A stretch of 64,000 nucleotides of DNA, taken from contig CAZQCG010000013.1 of the NCBI GenBank assembly GCA_964592425.1, positions 1-64,000 on the forward strand, read 5' to 3'. Shown piece by piece: positions 32,362 through 40,508 of the stretch. The position numbers and the translations under genes are program-made. The notes beneath the pieces were generated by a model. That model saw only the letters and a program-made list of their open reading frames with translations. It had not been told where the DNA came from and made no database searches. Within the stretch, counting starts at the first letter, position 1. Each line of letters starts with the position of its first letter. Origin of the DNA: Viridilinea sp964592425. Lineage in GTDB: Bacteria > Chloroflexota > Chloroflexia > Chloroflexales > Chloroflexaceae.

Positions 32362-32970
32362 TCAGCGTTTGCGGCGCATCAGGATGATCCCGGCGATGAT
32401 TAGCAGGGCCGGGAAGATTAGCGACATATCGATACCAAATTGCTCAAGCAGGATCAGGCCACCAATACCGACCAGGATGAGGCCGAGGGTACGCCAGTTG
32501 CCTGCCCGGCGTGGGGTTGGGGCGGTGTAGGTTGGCAGTTGATCGGGCGGCAGGTTCAGGTTCACGGTGTGCCCGGTTGCCGGGGCATCCATATCGATCG
32601 GCTGGCCCGTGAAGGGGTCAAAACGACGCTCAGGCGGCTCGGCCAGTGAGATCGGCAGGCCGCTACGGGCCTGGGCCTGGGCCTGGCGCTGCCCGACCAG
32701 CACCTCCTGCTCGCGCTGGCGGGGAGCCTTGACCGACTCCTGATTGAGGTGGGGCAGGCTCGGTGTGGCGGCCCCGGATGCGGTGCGGGCGGCCCGGGGC
32801 ATGATCAGCCAGAGCAGCAGATAGACCGGCAGGCCCAGGCCGGTCGTCAGGGTGAGTAACACAAAGATCAGCCGGACAAGCACCGGGTCAATCGCAAAAT
32901 ACTCGGCGAGCCCGCCGCAGACACCTGACAGCATCGACTCACTGGCGCTGCGCGTCAATCGCGGTTGCAT
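32362..32970 (-). CDS. PspC-domain membrane protein
   Basis: 202 residues. The N-terminal PspC domain is clear (RLTRSASESMLSGVCGGLAEYF, then a membrane helix LVRLIFVLLTLTTGLGLPVYLLLWLIMP). A Gln/Arg-rich linker follows, and two C-terminal hydrophobic segments resemble the LiaF/DUF5668 transmembrane pair. PspC proteins act in envelope-stress responses. AAGGAG lies before the ATG. It is followed on the plus strand by a convergent aminotransferase gene. No PspA is in the window. Confidence 0.88.
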   Translation of the reverse strand: MQPRLTRSASESMLSGVCGGLAEYFAIDPVLVRLIFVLLTLTTGLGLPVYLLLWLIMPRAARTASGAATPSLPHLNQESVKAPRQREQEVLVGQRQAQAQARSGLPISLAEPPERRFDPFTGQPIDMDAPATGHTVNLNLPPDQLPTYTAPTPRRAGNWRTLGLILVGIGGLILLEQFGIDMSLIFPALLIIAGIILMRRKR

Positions 32971-33089
32971 CGCGCACTCCTTCAGCCAGGTGCGACGGTC
33001 TTTCCGTCGCTGCTGCCGAATATGACGGAGCCAGGGTGGGCATTGTTGCGCTCTGCTCTATAGAGCTACGTCTATCTTTTGGTATAAGG

Positions 33090-33117
33090 GTAGGAGCGCA
33101 GCGCGCTGCGCTCCTAC
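33090..33117. repeat. GTAGGAGCGCAGC palindrome, copy B
   Basis: A 28-base perfect palindrome with no central spacer (GTAGGAGCGCAGCG / CGCTGCGCTCCTAC), between the coiled-coil gene and the PspC gene. It has the same core as the palindromes at 10.03, 37.92 and 53.69 kb. Confidence 0.75.
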
Positions 33118-33183
33118 TTCCGATGCGGGCGGGATGTCCATATTCCCAGCGCTGCCGTCACACATACTAACGCCAGGCTATCC

Positions 33184-33657
33184 CTACGCGCGCTCGTCAG
33201 GATCGAGGCGGGTCGTCTCGCCAGTAGCTGGGGGCGGCTCCTCGGCTGGCGGGGCCTGTTGCGGCTCGGCTGGCGGGGCCTGTTGCGGCTCCTGAGCACT
33301 GGTATTCTGGCTTAGATTGGTGATGAAGTTGGCCAGTTGATCATTGAGTTGGGCCACACCGCGCGCCAGGGCCTCCTGAAAATCATGGGTGGCCTTGCTC
33401 TGCTGGGCCTGGCTGACGGCCTGCTCACTCCGCTCGACAAACTGCTGAAGGCTGGGGTTCTCCTGGATCGCCTTCAGCGCCGACTTCATCTGTGTACCGA
33501 TCTCTTGCATGCCTGCGGCCATGTCTTGCTGCACCTGCCGAGCTTTATCACTCTGCAGGGCGTTGCGAACGGCAGTCTCAAGCTGCTGGCCAAGCTCACG
33601 CAACTCACTCGCCAGGTCACCCTGAGGTGGTTTGGGCTGGTTGTCCGAATCGCTCAT
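33184..33657 (-). CDS. Coiled-coil protein of unknown function
   Basis: 157 residues, almost wholly helical and rich in Gln, Ala and Glu (LASELRELGQQLETAVRNAL, VERSEQAVSQAQQSKATHDF), with phasin-like or apolipoprotein-like heptads. It ends in a repeated Pro/Gln/Ala tail in which QQAPPAEP occurs twice. No signal peptide or membrane helix. AAGGAG lies before the ATG. The protein could be a granule or scaffold protein; the sequence gives no proof. Confidence 0.7.
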   Translation of the reverse strand: MSDSDNQPKPPQGDLASELRELGQQLETAVRNALQSDKARQVQQDMAAGMQEIGTQMKSALKAIQENPSLQQFVERSEQAVSQAQQSKATHDFQEALARGVAQLNDQLANFITNLSQNTSAQEPQQAPPAEPQQAPPAEEPPPATGETTRLDPDERA

Positions 33658-33780
33658 AAGATGCTCCTTCGTATTGGTCTCGTAGGAAGATCAGGCCGGG
33701 TACAGTCTACGCTCCAAGGTTCTGACGTTCAAAAAATCCAAAAAGTTGAAGGGGTGGGGCCACTTGCCTGCTGATCATGT

Positions 33781-34533
33781 TCAGCGCCGCAGACGGCGGA
33801 GAAGCCAGAGGCCAGCGGCGATCAGGATGCTGCTACTGGCGACGACCCGGCGGCGCGTGGATGGCTCGCCTTCGGCGAGCGAGGCGACCGGCAGCAGGCT
33901 TGCCGACAGGCTGAAGGGTAAAGCAGGGCGCAAGCCGACGGCAGTCTGTTGCGGGACGCCGACCTGGGCGATGCGGAGGTTTCGGGCGCGGGCGGCAGCG
34001 TAGATCTCAGCTTGCACCAGGGCGTCGGCACCGTGCCGTGCGATCAGATCGCGCTGATCGGCGCGGAAGAGGCCCATCGCGAGGGCCGGGTCGCGCAGGC
34101 CGGGGGCCATCCATGCACGAACAGCGGCGTTAAAGAGGCGGACGTGCGGGCGGCGTAACGGTGGCTCACGGTAGGCGAACACAAGATCGTGCGCGGGCAC
34201 GAGTTCCAACAGGCGGGCAAGGGCTGGCGGGCCGGAGGGATGGGCGCGCTCAAGAATGCCAATGTAGCTGCCACGGGCGACGGCCCAGGCCTCAACAAGG
34301 GCCCGGCGATAGCCGCCTGGCCGATGGTAACGCAGGACGGCTACAGCGCTGCTGGTTGCCGCCAGTCGATCGACCAGCGCCGAGCGCGCAACAGAGTTGC
34401 TGTCATCAACCAGGATGAGCTCATAGTCGGCGCTGCGCTGCACCGCCACGGCCTGGCACGCCGCAACTACGGCAGCCAGTCTCTCGGTCGGCCCGGTGGC
34501 CGGCAGTACCAGTGAGAGGCTGATTGACTCCAC
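33781..34533 (-). CDS. Degenerate family-2 glycosyltransferase-like protein
   Basis: 250 residues from GTG 34533, preceded by AGGAAAG; the frame stays open upstream to 34623. It has the GT2 fold start (SLSLVLPATGPTERLAAVV, YELILVDDSNS), but the usual DxD motif is replaced by ILERAHPSG, and the later catalytic acids are not evident. A C-terminal hydrophobic helix ends in LRRLRR. It may be inactive or use another mechanism. It belongs to the dolichyl-phosphate-mannose-synthase-like branch by appearance only. Confidence 0.7.
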   Translation of the reverse strand: MESISLSLVLPATGPTERLAAVVAACQAVAVQRSADYELILVDDSNSVARSALVDRLAATSSAVAVLRYHRPGGYRRALVEAWAVARGSYIGILERAHPSGPPALARLLELVPAHDLVFAYREPPLRRPHVRLFNAAVRAWMAPGLRDPALAMGLFRADQRDLIARHGADALVQAEIYAAARARNLRIAQVGVPQQTAVGLRPALPFSLSASLLPVASLAEGEPSTRRRVVASSSILIAAGLWLLRRLRR

Positions 34534-34656
34534 GTGATCTTTCCTCACTCCAAGGGCTACGATGGTAGTATATAGCAATCTGCGCTGACTCGTGAGGTGG
34601 GTAGGCGCGATGGAACCAGGCATCCTGAGCTAGCGTCTTGAGTTTATGTAATGCCT

Positions 34657-34711
34657 CCCGATCCTAACAAGTGCCTGGGCTTTCACACCTACAGGCACAC
34701 CATCGGGTTTT
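34657..34711 (+). promoter_or_regulatory. Leader hairpin with T-run upstream of a lipoprotein gene
   Basis: CCCGAT (34657-34662) pairs with ATCGGG (34702-34707), and inside GTGCCTG (34671-34677) pairs with CAGGCAC (34692-34698); TTTT follows directly. It lies 65 bases before the lipoprotein start and resembles an intrinsic terminator, either ending an upstream RNA or acting as an attenuator in the leader. Confidence 0.45.
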
Positions 34712-34775
34712 ATCTCCACATCTCCACGCTCACCCAGCCGATGCTGAAACATGTCTAAGCAAAAGGAGTCCCTCA

Positions 34776-35249
34776 ATGCTGCACCATCTCCACCCTACCC
34801 GCTACTGGTCGCTGCTTGCGTTGATCGTCGGGGGACTGCTGATGAGCGCGTGTGGAGCTGGCAGTGCGGCCCCTGCTGCCCCGACAGCAGACGCAGCGGC
34901 TCCCTCCAGTGCGACGGTCGCCCCGGCACCGCTGGCGACACCAGCCGAGGCTGTGCCAACGCTCGCACCAGTGCTCGCTGGCAATGGCATTATTCCCGCT
35001 GAGATGCTGGCGGCGATGATTGCCGACCTGGCTTCCCGTGCCGGGGTGCCCCCCACCGAGGTTAGCGTGCTCAAGGCCGAAGCGGTCACCTGGCCCGATG
35101 GCTCACTCGGCTGCCCGCGTGAGGGCATGCTCTATCCACAGGTCTTGATCGACGGTTTCCGGGCTACGCTCAGCGCTGCTGGCAGTGAATATGCCTATCA
35201 CGGCGATGGACGTGGTAATTTCGTCTATTGCGCCAATCCGGCACCGTAG
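34776..35249 (+). CDS. Lipoprotein with a WPDGSLGCP motif domain
   Basis: 157 residues from ATG 34776, eight bases after AAAGGAG. The lipoprotein signal ends LLMSAC. An Ala/Pro/Thr-rich linker of ~50 residues follows, then a compact domain of ~90 residues containing EAVTWPDGSLGCPREGMLYPQVLIDG. I have seen this motif as a common small exported domain in Chloroflexota proteins, from memory and without a database check. The role is unknown. The two Cys of the domain (LGCP, VYCAN) may form a disulfide. Confidence 0.78.
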   Translation: MLHHLHPTRYWSLLALIVGGLLMSACGAGSAAPAAPTADAAAPSSATVAPAPLATPAEAVPTLAPVLAGNGIIPAEMLAAMIADLASRAGVPPTEVSVLKAEAVTWPDGSLGCPREGMLYPQVLIDGFRATLSAAGSEYAYHGDGRGNFVYCANPAP

Positions 35250-35261
35250 GGCTCTGCGTCC

Positions 35262-37760
35262 TCACGGCCAGCGGTAGCTGGCCCCGGGTGCCAGGCGCAA
35301 GCTCTCATCGCCGAGACGCCCAAGGCCGGCCAGATCTTCACCGGGGGGGCGCTCCAGGCGCGCCCCTTCGGTCCATTGCACGATCCAGCCGTTACGTTCA
35401 AGCTCGCCACTGAGAACTGGGCCAAGCTCACTGTAGCTTGCGGGTGCGCTGGCAAAGTCTGGGCAGAGGCCGGCAGCATCTGGCGTACCTGTAAGGCAGC
35501 TTGCGCCGCGTGTGGTTTCAGCCATGTAGAGCTGTGTACCAAGGGGGCGAGCTGTAACCTCGCTGCCGCGTAGTTCGAGGCAGGTGCGCTCGAAGCATTG
35601 CAGGCGGCCCCAGGCGAAGGGTACGGCAGGCGTGAGGGGTAGCCCGACTCGCTCGATCGCGCCCATTTCAGCCCATGCGCGCATCAAGCGTCCCGGGACA
35701 AAACGTCCGGTCTGTGCGAAGAAGGCCCCGCCAGCCTCGGCTACCTCCAATGTGGTGAGCGGCAGGGCTACCTGGGCGGCCTGACCTGCGGTCTGCAGGC
35801 TGAGCAGCAGGCGATACGATCCTCCCGGCAGTTCGGGTGGTAGGGTGAGCGGCTGCATGTGCTCAACCGGGGCGGCAACCGGCCAGTCTGGGGGCGGGTA
35901 GACACCGTAGAGCAGTGGGCGCTCCAGTTCGATCAACGGAGGCCCCGCGCTGCTAGCCAGCCCGAGGGTGATGCTTATGGGTGCGCCTGTTACCGCGCCA
36001 TCGCGTTGCCATACCAGACTCAGGGCCAGGGTTTCACCCGGCTCGTAGAATTGGCCCGCCGGTACTGCCAGGCGATAACCCGCCAGGTGCAGGCCGGGCA
36101 GCGGGTTGAAGGACTGATCGGGCAGGCGTAACGGCCCGCTCTCGACCGGACGGTAGAGGTCAAATGTGCCGAGCGAGCCGTCCTGGGCGTAGCGGCGCTG
36201 GAGGATGGTTGTGACACCAGGGGTGAGCCAGTTGCCGAGGTAGTCGATCACTGCCAGGGGCAGACTGCCGCTGGCCAACTCTTGCAGCAGGGCCTGCTCA
36301 TCGATCAGGCCCTGGTCGAGCAACTGGCGAGCTTCAAAGACCTGCAGGCGTGAGCCGACTCCGGCTGTTGCAGCGACGCCGGGCATGTCGGTGAAGATCT
36401 GCGGGCCGGCAGCCTGGACTTCGCTGGTAAGGGCCTGGTTAACCCGGTTCAGGGCTGCTAATACCTCGGCCTCACGGGTCATGTCGGCGGGTAGCCCGTA
36501 GCGGCCCAGGATCATACGCGGTGGGCTCGGCTCGATCAGTCCAGCCGGGCGCAAGCGGGTTGTATCCCAGAGGGGTGGGTAGTAGAGCAGGGCTGCGACA
36601 AGTAGGATGTAGAAGCCAGGCGGCGCAAGCCTGGCATAACGCCCCTGGTGCTGCGGCCCAGCAGTGGCCAGGAACGGTGGACCCATGGCGACGATCCAGG
36701 CTAGCCCGGCGTAGAGTTCGAGAAAGTAGTTGCTGTAGGCCCCCACCTTGCCCACGCCAATGGCGGTAATTACACCACCAATCGTATAGAGCAGGGCTAG
36801 AACCAGTCGTGCGGGATGCAGCGAGTCGTTCGTGGCTTGTGGGTTGTCGTGTGAGCGGAAGGAGCGCAAAGCGAGGGCCACAACCAGTCCGGCGGCAGCC
36901 GCAAAGGCCCAGCGTAAGCGGATCTGCTGGGCCCAGAAGTCCCAGGCCAGCCCGGCCTCCCAGCGATTGGCGTTGGCGGCAACCACATGCAGCAGCAACC
37001 AGCCACCGGAGGCAAGCTGCAGTGTCAGCAAGAGCAGCCCACCGACCAGGCCCAGTGTGAGACTCAAGGCGACAAGTGGTCGCAAGGCTGCTAGGCGGGT
37101 GCCGGCAGGTGCGCGCCAGGCCCACCAGGCTAGCCAGAGCCAGGCAGCCAGGGGTGCCGCCAGCAGGGAAGGTTTGACAAATAGGCTCGCCGTCAGCACC
37201 AGCCCTGCTGCCCCGCCCCGCCGCAGGGTTGGGCCTCTGGGGCCTACCAGGAGTACCAGGCCCCAGAGGCCCAGCGCCAGGCCGAGCAGATCGACGCGCA
37301 TCAGGCTGGCCCATTCGCGCACAATCGGCACGCTGAGCAGGAGCAGCGCTAGCAGAGTGGCGGGCTGGGGCAGGCGTGAGGAACGGGCCGGGGTGGGCCT
37401 GCTCAGTACGGCGATGGCACCGACGCTGGCAAGGGTCGCACCGAGGGCGATCAAGCGTCCCGCCATCAGGGTTGAGCCAAATAGGGCGGCCAGCCCGGCG
37501 CTGAACAGCAGGTAGAGCGGGGGATAGTTGACGATCAGGTGGGGGGCCGCCGCCGGGTCGGCGTAGAGGGCCCAGATCGGCGTCCCGGATCGCAGCGCCT
37601 CAACCTGGGCTAGTAACGGCCCCTCACCATAGTCGAGCGGAAAGGCAAAGCTGAGCATGCCATGGGCACGAACGACAAAGGCAAGCAGGTAGACCCCAGT
37701 CTGCAGGGCCAGGCTCAGCTGCGCAGCACGGGTGGCAAGCAAAACAAGTCGTGACGCCAT
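35262..37760 (-). CDS. GT-C-like membrane glycosyltransferase with extracellular C-terminal modules
   Basis: 832 residues from ATG 37760 (ATG 37769 also in frame). About eleven hydrophobic segments in the first ~430 residues; the first extracytoplasmic loop has LDYGEGPLLAQVEAL, where GT-C enzymes carry their catalytic acid. The C-terminal ~400 residues are extracellular: a domain with SGPLRLPDQSFNPLPGLHLAG and beta-rich stretches, then a module with VGLPLTP and LQCFERTCLE like those in the TAP-like protein at 26169. TATAAT on the minus strand (37773-37768) ends seven bases before the ATG at 37760, which suggests leaderless expression. The lipid-linked sugar donor typical of GT-C is assumed from the family. 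Confidence 0.78.
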   Translation of the reverse strand: MASRLVLLATRAAQLSLALQTGVYLLAFVVRAHGMLSFAFPLDYGEGPLLAQVEALRSGTPIWALYADPAAAPHLIVNYPPLYLLFSAGLAALFGSTLMAGRLIALGATLASVGAIAVLSRPTPARSSRLPQPATLLALLLLSVPIVREWASLMRVDLLGLALGLWGLVLLVGPRGPTLRRGGAAGLVLTASLFVKPSLLAAPLAAWLWLAWWAWRAPAGTRLAALRPLVALSLTLGLVGGLLLLTLQLASGGWLLLHVVAANANRWEAGLAWDFWAQQIRLRWAFAAAAGLVVALALRSFRSHDNPQATNDSLHPARLVLALLYTIGGVITAIGVGKVGAYSNYFLELYAGLAWIVAMGPPFLATAGPQHQGRYARLAPPGFYILLVAALLYYPPLWDTTRLRPAGLIEPSPPRMILGRYGLPADMTREAEVLAALNRVNQALTSEVQAAGPQIFTDMPGVAATAGVGSRLQVFEARQLLDQGLIDEQALLQELASGSLPLAVIDYLGNWLTPGVTTILQRRYAQDGSLGTFDLYRPVESGPLRLPDQSFNPLPGLHLAGYRLAVPAGQFYEPGETLALSLVWQRDGAVTGAPISITLGLASSAGPPLIELERPLLYGVYPPPDWPVAAPVEHMQPLTLPPELPGGSYRLLLSLQTAGQAAQVALPLTTLEVAEAGGAFFAQTGRFVPGRLMRAWAEMGAIERVGLPLTPAVPFAWGRLQCFERTCLELRGSEVTARPLGTQLYMAETTRGASCLTGTPDAAGLCPDFASAPASYSELGPVLSGELERNGWIVQWTEGARLERPPGEDLAGLGRLGDESLRLAPGASYRWP

Positions 37761-37767
37761 GCTCGCC

Positions 37768-37773
37768 ATTATA
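37768..37773 (-). promoter_or_regulatory. -10 box giving a probable leaderless transcript
   Basis: TATAAT immediately upstream of the GT-C-like gene. A start site about seven bases downstream would coincide with ATG 37760. The -35 region falls in the 20-21-bp tandem repeats. Confidence 0.45.
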
Positions 37774-37790
37774 GGGCAGCCTGGCGTCCG

Positions 37791-37913
37791 CCCGTGGCGG
37801 CGTCAAGGCGCCCGTGGTGGCGGTCAACACGCCCGTGGTGGCGGTCAACACGCCCGTGGTGGCGGTCAACACGCCCGTGGTGGCGTCAAGGCGCCCGTGG
37901 TGGCCAACCCGGG
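37791..37913. repeat. Minisatellite, six units of 20-21 bp
   Basis: Units begin CCCGTGG(T/C)GG. Three identical 21-bp units are at 37811-37831, 37832-37852 and 37853-37873, flanked by 20-bp variants at 37791-37810, 37874-37893 and 37894-37913. It lies just upstream of the GT-C-like gene, overlapping its -35 region. No spacers between units, so it is not CRISPR. Confidence 0.88.
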
Positions 37914-37921
37914 TGTCCCCG

Positions 37922-37957
37922 GTAGGGGCGCAGCAGCGTTCGCTGCTGCGCCCCTAC
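37922..37957. repeat. GTAGGGGCGCAGCAGCG palindrome, copy C
   Basis: Perfect 17-bp arms around TT, followed by a partial repeat (GGCGCCCCTAC). It lies just beyond the stop of the metalloprotease-like gene. It could form a cruciform or a strong RNA hairpin, but has no T-run. Confidence 0.8.
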
Positions 37958-37986
37958 GGCGCCCCTACGACCGTGTCCCAACCACA

Positions 37987-40470
37987 CTATTTCGGCAACC
38001 ACCAGAGCCGGTAACGCTCAACCCGTTGATCGGCCTCGTTTTGGTAGAGCGGGCTGCTGATGGGTAGATAGGTCGCCACGGCCCCGGCCCCGTAGGGTGC
38101 GTAGGAGAAGGTGGGTACGGGTTGCCATGTGCCCGTCTGCGGATCGAGCTGGCAGAGCACCGCCTCGCCCTGGCCAATATCGGTGCGCGCCGAGAGGGAG
38201 TAACGTACCTCAAGTGTCAGATGGATCTCCTCTGCACGCAGTGGACGGTTGGTGGCCAGGCTGAAGGGATAGCTCAGGGCGATGGCCCCTGCCTGCGGAG
38301 GCGGGGCTGTGCAACCATTCTGGATCGTCGTCACGGTGCGCATCGTGCTGTAGTAGCGCATATACTCCTCGCGCTGCTGCTCGTTGAGCATACCGAAGCC
38401 CGGCTGGTTGCTGAAATAGAGCCGCACGTTGCCATCTGACGAGCCAGCGGTCAGGGAGGGGCCAACATTCACCTGGTGCAGCCCCTCGGATGACTCGCCT
38501 GCTGGTGCCGCCCCGAGGTCTGCCGCTCCGCCAAGTATGGCCCGGTGCAGAAAGGAGCCGGGGCTGGTGCCGGTGGTGTGGGTGGGAGGACTGCCTCCAT
38601 GTGAGAATGAGCCGATTGCATAGGGCCGATCCTGCGACCAGAGCAAAAGATGGCCGTCAAGGCTGCTGATCAGCGTATCGGGGAAGCTGAAGCTCTGCCC
38701 GTCAAGCGCAAAACGCGTGATGGTTCCGCCCAGCGGGCATAACCAGACTTCGTCGATCAGTGGGGCTGTGGGCAGGTTGCTCAGGGCTACGCGCACCCAG
38801 ATCGCTGGCGGTAGGCCCTGTAGGGCCTCCACTGTGGGGGCCGGGACGGGGAAGGGCTGGGGTAGCACTTCCATCAGCGGCTGGGCCTCCAGCGTGATCG
38901 GGGCAAAGGGCACCCATTCCAGGTCGCCTTGCGCATTTGGTACGCAGCGGCTGACAAAGGTTGCGGCCTGGTTCGCCGTGCCATGCACCACCGCCACCAG
39001 CCAGTCACTCGGTTCGGCGCCCAACAGGTCAAAGGGTTGCTGGCGACTGCGAATATCGAGCGTGCCCTGGGCGATCAGGCGTGGCTGCGCTGCGCTGCGT
39101 GGACTGACTATATAGAGCCAGCAGCGGTCGTAGGGCTCGCACTGCTGCTGTTGGGCAAAATCATCGTGGCGGCGCAGCGGCAGCGTATCACGGTGGCTTT
39201 CCGGCTTGAGTTGCAGCCCCGTGCCGATGTGGCTCGTTTCCTTTGCGAAGATGATCTGAGGTAGGGGCAAGCGCAGCAGGCCCGGCCCCTGACGACCCGG
39301 GCCGGGGTTCTCGATTGGCAGGCCAGGATAGAGCGTCTCTAGCAGACGCTGTTCGGAGGGTTCACTCGGCTCAATCTGCAACGACAACTCGCTCACGCCA
39401 TCCAGGGCTTCCATCACTGAGGTGCCGTTGAGAAAGAGCTTGGGGGCCATGATCTGGCTGGCCTGCGGATCACCCTCGGCAAGCACCAGTGCGGTGGCCT
39501 GGCCTGCCCCTGGTGCGCCGGACGGTTTCACAGCTAGCGGCTCCAGGTAGGCATCACGCAGGTGTAGCGCATAGTGCGCCCACTCGTGTACCAGCACCTT
39601 GTAGCCCTCAGGCTCATCCCACGGAATGCAGTAGGTACGCCGCCAATCGCCGCGGCCCACCCGGATCGGCACGCGCTTGGTCGGCTCATGGATACTGCCG
39701 ACCCAACTGCGCCCCTGGATGCGGTTCGAGGCAGCCAGCACCAGATCGGCTGCGGCGAAATAGGCCGGGCTCCAGCCGATCAGCACCTGGCCAAAGGCCA
39801 TCCGCCCGTTGCTCACATCGTAGAGAAAGTCCGAGGCGCGTCGAAAAGCCCAGGCCAACTGCTGACGCATGGCATTGTCAGGCTCCCATTCGAGCGCAAC
39901 AATCAGATTGAAGAGGTAGATTAGATGGCGGTTGGCGGCCTGCTCCGGCCTCAGGCGCACCTCCGCAGTGGCTGGCATCGTGATGCCTTTGGCCCCCAGA
40001 AGGGTTCGATCAGGTAACTCGGCCAGACGCTCATCGACATGCTTGGCCTGGGGTGGCCCACTCACCGCCTCCTCTGTTAACAGCGCGCTACTCAGCAGCG
40101 TCTGCGCTTTGCCCAGGTCAGCAGCCTCTGGCTTGCGCCCCAGGTCACTTACTTCATAGGCACAGTAGCTATAGTGGGGTGGGAAAAGACAGGCATTGAC
40201 ATCTTTCGGATCAAGCTCTACCCTGGCAATACGCTGACCACGTGGACGCCGATGGGTTGCTGGTGGTAAACCCTGCGGAAAGAGCAGCTTCAGCTCTGGG
40301 CTCAACGGCTGATTGGGCCACCAATCAATTTCGCGGTAGACAAGCTCCCAGACCGGATCGTCCGGGTAGAGGTCGTTGGGTGTCACGTCGGGCGGCAGCG
40401 CGATATAGTTGAAGCGCAGGTACGGCGGCGGCTCCCTTTGTGGCTGATCCGCCTGATCACTGGTTTGCAT
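37987..40470 (-). CDS. Large HExxH metalloprotease-like protein
   Basis: 827 residues from ATG 40470, preceded by GGAAGG. The zinc-protease helix HEWAHYALHLRD lies at about residues 295-306 (HExxH plus a later His/Asp). No signal peptide or membrane helix is visible. The C-terminal ~450 residues are beta-rich, with Ig-like or jelly-roll character, and include segments such as GTITRFALDGQSFSFPD. It is divergent from the TPR-CHAT protease gene with 38 bases between the start codons, so the two share a control region. A protease activated with or by CHAT signalling is an inference. The family is unknown to me. Confidence 0.78.
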   Translation of the reverse strand: MQTSDQADQPQREPPPYLRFNYIALPPDVTPNDLYPDDPVWELVYREIDWWPNQPLSPELKLLFPQGLPPATHRRPRGQRIARVELDPKDVNACLFPPHYSYCAYEVSDLGRKPEAADLGKAQTLLSSALLTEEAVSGPPQAKHVDERLAELPDRTLLGAKGITMPATAEVRLRPEQAANRHLIYLFNLIVALEWEPDNAMRQQLAWAFRRASDFLYDVSNGRMAFGQVLIGWSPAYFAAADLVLAASNRIQGRSWVGSIHEPTKRVPIRVGRGDWRRTYCIPWDEPEGYKVLVHEWAHYALHLRDAYLEPLAVKPSGAPGAGQATALVLAEGDPQASQIMAPKLFLNGTSVMEALDGVSELSLQIEPSEPSEQRLLETLYPGLPIENPGPGRQGPGLLRLPLPQIIFAKETSHIGTGLQLKPESHRDTLPLRRHDDFAQQQQCEPYDRCWLYIVSPRSAAQPRLIAQGTLDIRSRQQPFDLLGAEPSDWLVAVVHGTANQAATFVSRCVPNAQGDLEWVPFAPITLEAQPLMEVLPQPFPVPAPTVEALQGLPPAIWVRVALSNLPTAPLIDEVWLCPLGGTITRFALDGQSFSFPDTLISSLDGHLLLWSQDRPYAIGSFSHGGSPPTHTTGTSPGSFLHRAILGGAADLGAAPAGESSEGLHQVNVGPSLTAGSSDGNVRLYFSNQPGFGMLNEQQREEYMRYYSTMRTVTTIQNGCTAPPPQAGAIALSYPFSLATNRPLRAEEIHLTLEVRYSLSARTDIGQGEAVLCQLDPQTGTWQPVPTFSYAPYGAGAVATYLPISSPLYQNEADQRVERYRLWWLPK

Positions 40471-40508
40471 AGCTTCCTTCCTTGTGGTAAACGCCTGGTG
40501 GTCTGAAT

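Noticed and set aside
37624..37872. Small minus-strand ORF with repeated LTATTGV peptides
   Set aside because: It is created by the 21-bp minisatellite; it has no ribosome site and overlaps the start of the GT-C-like gene.
37791..37913. Possible CRISPR array
   Set aside because: Units are 20-21 bp, directly adjacent, with no unique spacers and no cas genes.
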